From a virus, in the IMG/VR virus record IMGVR_UViG_3300032235_000808, positions 1-64,000 of that record: a DNA stretch of 64,000 nt. One strand, written 5' to 3'. A program made the translations under genes and the position numbers. Shown here one piece after another: positions 58,274-64,000 of the stretch. Numbering within the stretch: position 1 is the stretch's first letter; every line of letters starts with the position of its first letter. Under the pieces are notes generated by a model. That model was not told the DNA's origin. It saw nothing but the letters and a program-made list of their open reading frames with translations, and ran no database searches.

Positions 58274-59218
58274 TTAATCTAATTTAATTTCTTTATAACC
58301 ACTTAAATCACCAGCCAAATCTGCAATGTCCTTATCTCCCTCCAATTTAATGATGTTAACTCGACCCATTAACTTACCACAATTAATTCTATGATAAAGT
58401 CTTTCAGCATCGTTCCACGCATCAGGGTCCAAGACAATAGTGAGTTCCCCCTTTGCATCATCGTATAACTTATAAAAAAGGTGGTCTGACATAAATTTAC
58501 CCAACATTGGTATTGAGTTGGGGATAAATATGCTATCGAAAGCACCTTCAACGATGTATATTTTTTCATTCCATTTAACTAATTTCTCATTGAAAATAAT
58601 AATCTCCTTTTGTACCTCGGGATTTTTATACTTCAATTTAGTGTATGATAGGTATGACCTTGCAATAAAATAATTTAAATAACCTTCCTCATTGTAAGAT
58701 GGAATAATAATTCTATTTGCAAAGTCTCCTTCGTAACAGAATCCAATGTTATATCTCTCTAACATTTCATCTGTAATATTTCTTTTCTTAATATAAGCCC
58801 ACGCTTGTTTGAATTGTGATGTTAACCTCAATCCTCGACTTGCATCTTTAAATAAGATAAACTCCTTTGGTAATTTTACATTTTTATAGACTCGTTTTGG
58901 TGCTTCACCATCCTCATCAGGTCTCAATATGATATACTTCTTGAGTTGTTTAGGATTACCGTGTTGTTTTATTAACTTATATAACGTACCATGAGTTCCA
59001 TGGGTTTCAGAACATGACCAGCATTTAAAAACACTCTCTTTGTAGTTTATTTCAAGATTTCCTTTACCATCTCCGTGGTCAAGTTCCTTAATATCATATG
59101 AACAAACGGGACAATCAAAAGATATTTGTCCTTTGTAATCGTTGTGGAGTTTAGGTTCCCCTAAAATGTCCTCAAGGATATCAATTACCGGTGAATAATC
59201 TACTTTTTGGTCAGTCAT
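58274..59218 (-). CDS. DnaG-type DNA primase (zinc finger + Toprim)
   Basis: A 314-residue primase. The zinc finger has C36, C39 and C66, C69 (CPVC, CWSC). The Toprim domain has E224 in YIVEGAFDSIF and the acidic DPDAWND (264-270). This is the layout of compact phage primases and of T4 gp61. It makes RNA primers for lagging-strand synthesis at the fork. The helicase partner is not in the window. A two-hairpin element sits upstream of it. Confidence 0.92.
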   Translation of the reverse strand: MTDQKVDYSPVIDILEDILGEPKLHNDYKGQISFDCPVCSYDIKELDHGDGKGNLEINYKESVFKCWSCSETHGTHGTLYKLIKQHGNPKQLKKYIILRPDEDGEAPKRVYKNVKLPKEFILFKDASRGLRLTSQFKQAWAYIKKRNITDEMLERYNIGFCYEGDFANRIIIPSYNEEGYLNYFIARSYLSYTKLKYKNPEVQKEIIIFNEKLVKWNEKIYIVEGAFDSIFIPNSIPMLGKFMSDHLFYKLYDDAKGELTIVLDPDAWNDAERLYHRINCGKLMGRVNIIKLEGDKDIADLAGDLSGYKEIKLD

Positions 59219-59268
59219 ACTCGAAAGGTATGAAAAATATTCGGTAAAAAAAAATTAAGCATAAAAAA

Positions 59269-59296
59269 AGAGAGTCGAACACCACCCCGACTCTCT
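59269..59296 (-). terminator. Strong hairpin with U-tract (terminator or 3' end of sRNA)
   Basis: AGAGAGTCG / CGACTCTCT, a 9-bp stem with 10-base loop, followed on the minus strand by TTTTTTT. This is the most convincing rho-independent terminator in the window. Confidence 0.75.
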
Positions 59297-59305
59297 ACCA
59301 ACCAA

Positions 59306-59323
59306 GAATGTATTACTACATTC
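59306..59323 (-). other. Small hairpin before the terminator
   Basis: Perfect 7-bp stem GAATGTA / TACATTC with a 4-base loop, between the promoter-like box and the terminator hairpin. Confidence 0.55.
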
Positions 59324-59335
59324 CCGACCTACATT

Positions 59336-59343
59336 AATAAATA
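59336..59343 (-). promoter_or_regulatory. Candidate late-type promoter box TATTTATT before two hairpins
   Basis: Minus-strand TTTATATTTATTAATGTAGG, the recurrent core, located so that a transcript starting there would consist of the two hairpins at 59306 and 59269. Confidence 0.35.
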
Positions 59344-59370
59344 TAAACAAAATAATTTGAAAAACAAAGC

Positions 59371-59985
59371 CTACTTCGTATTTTTTTCAGTTTCTTTTAT
59401 CATATTTACATATCCTATCACACAACATGCAGCATCCGCCATGTCGTAGTTCTCTTTCTTTAAATTACCTGTCTTTCCATATAACCAACTGATATCAGGA
59501 CAAACCTCATTAACGTGTTCCCAAATTACATGTTTCTTATCTATATCTTTTGGGTATCCGCCAAATAAAACATTGCGACCTTTGTCATTTGGACCAACCA
59601 AATCAGGGAAAGCGTACTTTCTCGAATTATATGTTGAGATGAATGTTGGTAAGATTCCTAATGCGTCATAACATACTTTAAGAATTAAAGTGTTGTAACG
59701 TAACAATGTACCAATTGTGTAAATGTTATTAGATTGAAGTAATGGCTCTTCTATAATGACACGGGTAATACCCATTCCTTTATATTTTTCGATGTGTGTT
59801 TTAAACGCATCTGCCTTTTTAATTAATTCTTCGATTTTATCTTCAGGTTGTGGTTTAATTTTTGGTGAAAAGTGTGTTAACTCCAATAATTTTGACCCTG
59901 AAATATCAAATAACGCAAAACCAATTGTTTTGGTACTAATATCTAAACCAAGAATTTTAGCCGACTCAAGTATTTTTTTATTCAT
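59371..59985 (-). CDS. RuvC-like Holliday junction resolvase
   Basis: A 204-residue RNase H-fold nuclease with D15 in LGLDISTKTIGFA, E79/E80 in VIIEEPLL, and D181/D184 in NYDMADAACC, the acidic residues of RuvC-type resolvases. It probably cleaves Holliday junctions or branched DNA before packaging, the job done by endonuclease VII in T4. It lies next to the baseplate genes, 39 bp from the downstream gene's end. Confidence 0.88.
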   Translation of the reverse strand: MNKKILESAKILGLDISTKTIGFALFDISGSKLLELTHFSPKIKPQPEDKIEELIKKADAFKTHIEKYKGMGITRVIIEEPLLQSNNIYTIGTLLRYNTLILKVCYDALGILPTFISTYNSRKYAFPDLVGPNDKGRNVLFGGYPKDIDKKHVIWEHVNEVCPDISWLYGKTGNLKKENYDMADAACCVIGYVNMIKETEKNTK

Positions 59986-59994
59986 GTAAACTAT

Positions 59995-60002
59995 AATAAA
60001 TA
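59995..60002 (-). promoter_or_regulatory. Candidate late-type promoter box TATTTATT before resolvase gene
   Basis: Minus-strand AATTATTTATTATAGTTTACATG, 9 bp before the ATG at 59985, in the 39-bp gap. Confidence 0.3.
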
Positions 60003-60024
60003 ATTTAACATGAATTGTAAAGTC

Positions 60025-61983
60025 TTAGAAATCTAACTGTACATCAAAACTACCTTGGTTTCGGTCATAAGGTTCAGACATCTTTCCCATAATTAATGTT
60101 TCTTTGTTTGAATTTAACAATGCAACTTCAGTAATCATAATACTTTCGGACGTATGTGTTGGGTTTTGTGATGTGATAAATTTATCTGATGGTAAATTTA
60201 TTCTAAAATTTAATTGTTCAATTTCTGTTCCTCTTACCACATTAATACTACCAGGGAATGGTTGTTCCTCACCAAAATAAGGACCTGATGTTGTGGTTAA
60301 ATAATCATTCTGAATGTAATTTCCTAAATAAAAGGCACCAGTATTTAATGCTTCCGAATATTCGGTTTCATTTATTGTAAAAACATGTTCCGTTAATGCC
60401 GAAGAGGTTATTAAACTATTTCCATTTAAATATACCGTTTGGTCGTGCATTAACCACGCATCCGAATCTGGCAATTCACCGTTATCGGTTATTTGAAATA
60501 ATAAATAAAGTTTATCTGCAATTGGCCCGTTTATTGTGTTACCTGTTGATGATTGTAAATAAAAAAGGTCCTCACCACCAAATCTAACAGTAACACCGAG
60601 TGGTGTTGTGGAACCGGTTACTTTTGTATAATAATTACAAGGTATACCATTTTTATTAATATCATGTGAATAAGATAACATATATGTCATCCACATTGTT
60701 TTTCCTGTTGTTAATTCAGTAATAGGGTCATAACTTACAATTGTATTTACCTTAGGTGCCGGTAATGTGTATTTTCTATTTGATTTATAATCTAACGCAG
60801 CAACAATTTCTTCATCATCAAATATTATTACTTGTTGGTTGTAGAACACTTTACCCACTCTAATATTTTGTTCATCAAGTAAATCTCTATATTTTAAAAC
60901 AAATCTTGAGTTATATGATGAAACTATTTCTTTATCGGTGGAGTCCATATGAAACGATGCACCAACTGTTGTTCCGGTGTTTCTATGATACATTAAGAAT
61001 GGTGTGTGTACTTGAAAGTATTCTTCATCCGATAAATCATTAGCATTTGGACTCGTATATCCTGTACTTGTACTTATATGGTCATCATATTTAAAAAATC
61101 TATTAGGGTCAATGTTATCACCATTTTTAGAGTAGTGAATTACCGCAATTACTTTTTGTTCTTCCGGTGTGATTGTAATTAATTCTCCAAAACTATTTGT
61201 AATTGTTGTGCCGGTATTGTATGTTTGTCCATCTGATGATTTATAACCAAAAAATTCTTTGGTGCCAACAAACTTGTTACTCGTATACCCCGTAATATTT
61301 CTATCTCCACTTTCTAATCCGGTCAATTTTTTATCCCAAACAACATTTAATGTCCATGGATTATGTTGGTCGGTTGTTTCTGTTGGAATTGGGTTTTCAA
61401 ATTCTTTATCATTATTAATTAATACAACATTCGTACTTGGCATTACCGGTACATTTCTATCTAAAGTAATTGATGTTGAACCTGTAGCAGTAACTTTAAA
61501 AATATAACTATTTGTTTGTCCTGTTATTGTATCATCATCTAATTTAGATGCATTAAGTGCTAACGTAACAAAACTACCAACCGGATATTCTGAACCATCA
61601 ACAACCGTTAATGTATCGCTATCACCTATAAATGAACTAATAGTTTCATAATGTGATTTAATAACAAAATCATCACCAAATGAACCTGATACAAATCCTG
61701 CTGGTCCCATAACATTTGAACATTCCACCACTTCTCTTAATGAAACAGGAATACCATATGGTGTACCACCATCAACATATAATAAAGGATATTTTACATT
61801 ACCATAATCATCAAATGGTGCCATTACCATTTGACCGGTGGTTGAATCCGTGTATGAATATTCTGAATCTCCCACTGCGAAGTGTGTAATCACAAAATTA
61901 CCATTTGCAATACTTTCTCTACCCTTTTGCGTAAGTCTTGTGGCGATTGTAAACCCTCTATAATTTGTATCTAAAAAACTCAT
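60025..61983 (-). CDS. Tail/baseplate protein with tail-collar-like N-terminus
   Basis: A 652-residue protein. The start MSFLDTNYRGFTIATRLTQKGRES followed by GNFVITHFAVGDSEYSY resembles the tail-collar fibre pattern (TxxGRExIAxGNFxIThFxxGD). The rest is beta-rich with many Thr/Ser/Gly segments (TATGSTSITLDRNVP, YLGNYIQNDYLTTTSGPYFG) and ends in LNSNKETLIMGKMSEPYDR. It probably attaches fibres to the baseplate. A box lies 4 bp before its start, and the next gene is only 25 bp away. Confidence 0.75.
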   Translation of the reverse strand: MSFLDTNYRGFTIATRLTQKGRESIANGNFVITHFAVGDSEYSYTDSTTGQMVMAPFDDYGNVKYPLLYVDGGTPYGIPVSLREVVECSNVMGPAGFVSGSFGDDFVIKSHYETISSFIGDSDTLTVVDGSEYPVGSFVTLALNASKLDDDTITGQTNSYIFKVTATGSTSITLDRNVPVMPSTNVVLINNDKEFENPIPTETTDQHNPWTLNVVWDKKLTGLESGDRNITGYTSNKFVGTKEFFGYKSSDGQTYNTGTTITNSFGELITITPEEQKVIAVIHYSKNGDNIDPNRFFKYDDHISTSTGYTSPNANDLSDEEYFQVHTPFLMYHRNTGTTVGASFHMDSTDKEIVSSYNSRFVLKYRDLLDEQNIRVGKVFYNQQVIIFDDEEIVAALDYKSNRKYTLPAPKVNTIVSYDPITELTTGKTMWMTYMLSYSHDINKNGIPCNYYTKVTGSTTPLGVTVRFGGEDLFYLQSSTGNTINGPIADKLYLLFQITDNGELPDSDAWLMHDQTVYLNGNSLITSSALTEHVFTINETEYSEALNTGAFYLGNYIQNDYLTTTSGPYFGEEQPFPGSINVVRGTEIEQLNFRINLPSDKFITSQNPTHTSESIMITEVALLNSNKETLIMGKMSEPYDRNQGSFDVQLDF

Positions 61984-61987
61984 ATAT

Positions 61988-61995
61988 TATAAATA
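61988..61995 (-). promoter_or_regulatory. Candidate late-type promoter box TATTTATA
   Basis: Minus-strand TTAATATTTATAATATATG, 4 bp before the ATG at 61983. The close distance to the ATG makes this copy weaker. Confidence 0.25.
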
Positions 61996-62008
61996 TTAAT
62001 TTATTTAA

Positions 62009-64000
62009 TTAGCACTCTGAATTTAAATTAGAATCTCCACCATAATTTGGTCTTAAATAACGATATTTTGACCTATTAAACATGGTATTCTTTATTAATA
62101 CACCACCTGTCCATAAAGTAGTTGCCGGAACAAATTGTTCAATAACTTTAACCCAATATGGTGACATCTTTTTAATGTATTCAATTAATGATGTATATTT
62201 AAATGGTGTTATGTCAGTATTATTTATATAATCTCTATAAATCTCATCTAAAATTACATAACTTCTTTCGAATTTATTAGAGTTACTATTTACTAAAACA
62301 TTTTTTAATCCATTATCTAAAAACTCCGCGAATGTTATTCCCGTTTGTGGTGGCATTGTACCAAATGTTAATTCCAAGTTCGATGATTGTCTCCAAATAT
62401 CATATTCAATTGTTTGTGATGGTGAAAGATGTACGCTTAAATTTTTTCTATTTAATGTGAAAATATCTAAATTATTGACAATACTTACTTTTTTATTGTC
62501 AATTCTCGACATTAAGCTATAACCATAATCTAAACCTTGAAACGTTCTAAAACTATCAAAATAATCCTCACCGTATGTGAATGGTTTATTCATTGTTTTA
62601 GTATATTTTGTTCTACCAGTCAATACAGAATTATCATAATCAATAACCAATGGTGACCTATGTTGTAATGTTACATCATACCATCCTGAACCTTTTTGAA
62701 AAAATACACTACCATCACTACTTGTGGCATTTTTTGGTACACCATTCTCATCAATTGGATAGTCACTTCTTATTAATGTTGTACCTGATGTTGGTGTCAT
62801 ACCCGTGTTGTAGGATATGAAAGTACTACCTGACATTGTTACACCGGTAATAATAGGTCCCATTTCAATCCCGTTGATATAGTTGTATAAATCGAAATTG
62901 ACTTTTAAATCGGTAATATCCCCAACTGTCACTAATGTAGTTGCCTCAGTTGGTACTGATGTTATGTCATAAACATATTCATCTATCTTAATCATTGGTT
63001 CGGGGGCACCCAAGAATTTTAAAAAGAATTCTAAAGCTTTACGTGTACCTTTTGACTTATATAATTGTGCGAGATTAATTAAGATTCTTCTGTAAAATTC
63101 ATATTCAGATTCTACTAAATTCTTTCCAACAGGAACACCTAAGTAATTACTATCTTGTCTTGTGTATAGAATATCATTTAAACTTTTCTCATCAAAAAGA
63201 TTTACGGTATCGAGTCCCAAGTTTTGTGATAAATTTTTTAATAAGATATCTGGTATATTACTAATACCATCATAACTCACATGTCTCATGTAAGCAATGT
63301 TGTCAATATATTTTTTTACACTATCAAAACTTTGTCCATATAGTTGGAAAACCGATTCTGCTCTTTTGTCTTCCGTATCAAATTCAAATAATTGTGGTGA
63401 TGTTAAAAATCTAACAATTAAATTGGATTTATAATCGTCAATCTCATCTGATAAGTCATAAAGTTTTTGAACATATTGGTCAAACTCAATACCAATGATT
63501 TGTGGATTCCACCCATCTTTTGATACCGGCCAAGTTGCGTCAACACCAATTAAATCAGTTGCACTTTCATCAAAACTATCTCTTGGTACTCTAAAAGATG
63601 CTGTGTAAATTGGATTTGATTCTCTATTAAGTAATAATTCCTCAAGGTCATCTAAACTTTTAAAGAACTCTTCAATAATACTATCATTTGGTTTGATTAA
63701 GAAATCAACATTAACATCTGTATTTCCACTAAATAAATTACCATCCACCTCGAATGATGATATAAAGTTATTATCGAAAGTTGGCTCTGTATAATTCGTT
63801 ATATTATATGAAATACCACTATAAACAATTACATAATTCTTATATGATGAATAAAAATTTCTAATTTCATTATCCGTTTCAGCTAACGTATTACTATTTG
63901 GTTTTGTTAATACAATATCAAACGGGTTATATAAAATTGATTGCTGAGAGTCGAAATATGTTGTATCAGTATCACCACTATAACTAATATTTTCCGCAGT
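62009..64000 (-). CDS. Baseplate/tail protein (partial, N-terminus beyond the window)
   Basis: The frame runs without a stop from the TAA at 62009 to the window edge; the 84 codons between a GTG at 63748 and 64000 are open and protein-like (YFDSQQSILYNPFDIVLTKP), so the GTG is not the real start. At least 663 residues are present. The segment SEYEFYRRILINLAQLYKSKG followed by TRKALEFFLKFLGAPEPMIKI is a well-known baseplate pattern (tail protein I-like). The rest has beta-rich elements (KFIDNI-type helices, YDVTLQHRSPLVI). It is probably part of the baseplate wedge. Confidence 0.8.
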   Translation of the reverse strand, partial: TAENISYSGDTDTTYFDSQQSILYNPFDIVLTKPNSNTLAETDNEIRNFYSSYKNYVIVYSGISYNITNYTEPTFDNNFISSFEVDGNLFSGNTDVNVDFLIKPNDSIIEEFFKSLDDLEELLLNRESNPIYTASFRVPRDSFDESATDLIGVDATWPVSKDGWNPQIIGIEFDQYVQKLYDLSDEIDDYKSNLIVRFLTSPQLFEFDTEDKRAESVFQLYGQSFDSVKKYIDNIAYMRHVSYDGISNIPDILLKNLSQNLGLDTVNLFDEKSLNDILYTRQDSNYLGVPVGKNLVESEYEFYRRILINLAQLYKSKGTRKALEFFLKFLGAPEPMIKIDEYVYDITSVPTEATTLVTVGDITDLKVNFDLYNYINGIEMGPIITGVTMSGSTFISYNTGMTPTSGTTLIRSDYPIDENGVPKNATSSDGSVFFQKGSGWYDVTLQHRSPLVIDYDNSVLTGRTKYTKTMNKPFTYGEDYFDSFRTFQGLDYGYSLMSRIDNKKVSIVNNLDIFTLNRKNLSVHLSPSQTIEYDIWRQSSNLELTFGTMPPQTGITFAEFLDNGLKNVLVNSNSNKFERSYVILDEIYRDYINNTDITPFKYTSLIEYIKKMSPYWVKVIEQFVPATTLWTGGVLIKNTMFNRSKYRYLRPNYGGDSNLNSEC

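Larger units (their letters stand above)
59264..59330 (-). ncRNA. Candidate two-hairpin small RNA
   Basis: On the minus strand a TATTTATT box (59336-59343) is followed by about 65 bases containing two stem-loops: GAATGTA GTAA TACATTC (59306-59323) and the terminator stem (59269-59296), ending in T7. The region is visibly GC-richer than its surroundings. It could be a small RNA or simply the terminated 3' end of the resolvase transcript. Confidence 0.4.

Noticed and set aside
59260-59335. Possible tRNA (TTGGTTGGTAGAG and GTTCGA look tRNA-like)
   Set aside because: No 7-bp acceptor stem and no anticodon arm can be folded; the segment is better explained by two hairpins and a terminator.
5552-61995. 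TATAAATA on the plus strand read as T4-type late promoters pointing right
   Set aside because: Their positions just upstream of minus-strand starts and after minus-strand terminators fit the opposite direction; rightward transcripts would be antisense to almost all genes.

Overview
The window looks like part of a large, AT-rich, tailed-phage genome of T4-like (myovirus) organisation that infects a Bacteroidota host. Evidence for a phage: gp46/gp47-like recombination nuclease subunits, a DnaG-type primase, a RuvC-like resolvase, a D12 adenine methylase, a phage sigma factor, a NusG-like factor, ClpP, baseplate proteins and a long run of fibre and adhesin genes. Evidence for the host: an Hc1-type histone-like protein, start codons with AT-rich leaders and little Shine-Dalgarno signal, and at least two upstream boxes that match the Bacteroidota -7 element TAnnTTTG. 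Almost every gene is on the minus strand, tightly packed with 1-4 bp overlaps. Only a two-gene cassette (41804-42603) is on the plus strand. I see no tRNA, rRNA, CRISPR array, IS element or attachment site.

Layout in plus coordinates (transcription mostly runs right to left). 1-16100: a modification island with a partial radical-SAM protein, seven glycosyltransferases (two fused to LamG-like lectin domains), a methyltransferase, an APS-kinase-like protein, a sulfotransferase-like protein, three 2OG-Fe(II)-oxygenase-like proteins and two flavin-dependent (tryptophan-type) halogenases. 16100-38200: fibre, adhesin and tail genes, namely a glycine-rich adhesin, a collagen-like fibre with a C-terminal S74 chaperone, three tandem LamG proteins, several SGS-repeat fibres, a beta-helix protein and a PT-rich stalk protein; a third halogenase lies among them. 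38300-44200: thioredoxin and glutaredoxin, an AAA ATPase, NusG, DNA adenine methylase, the plus-strand cassette and small accessory genes. 44200-52500: probable virion or assembly proteins of unknown function, an amidase-like protein without visible zinc ligands, membrane proteins, a sigma factor and ClpP. 52500-60000: recombination and replication genes. 60000-64000: baseplate or tail genes, the last one running off the window.

The most unusual feature is that three halogenases, three putative oxygenases, seven glycosyltransferases and an APS-kinase/sulfotransferase pair sit beside collagen-like and lectin-like fibres. My inference is that this is a virion- or host-surface decoration system (glycosylation, hydroxylation, sulfation, halogenation). 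Nothing in the sequence alone shows the substrate.

Two candidate promoter classes recur just upstream of minus-strand genes. One is TATTTAT(A/T/G), mostly in front of structural genes. The other is TATATT(G/T)-like, including exact TAnnTTTG matches, in front of nusG, dam, sigma, clpP and small genes. A GC-richer two-hairpin element between the primase and resolvase genes may be a small RNA or a terminator. An 11-base homopolymer at the end of the acidic membrane protein gene probably hides a -1 frameshift or an indel.
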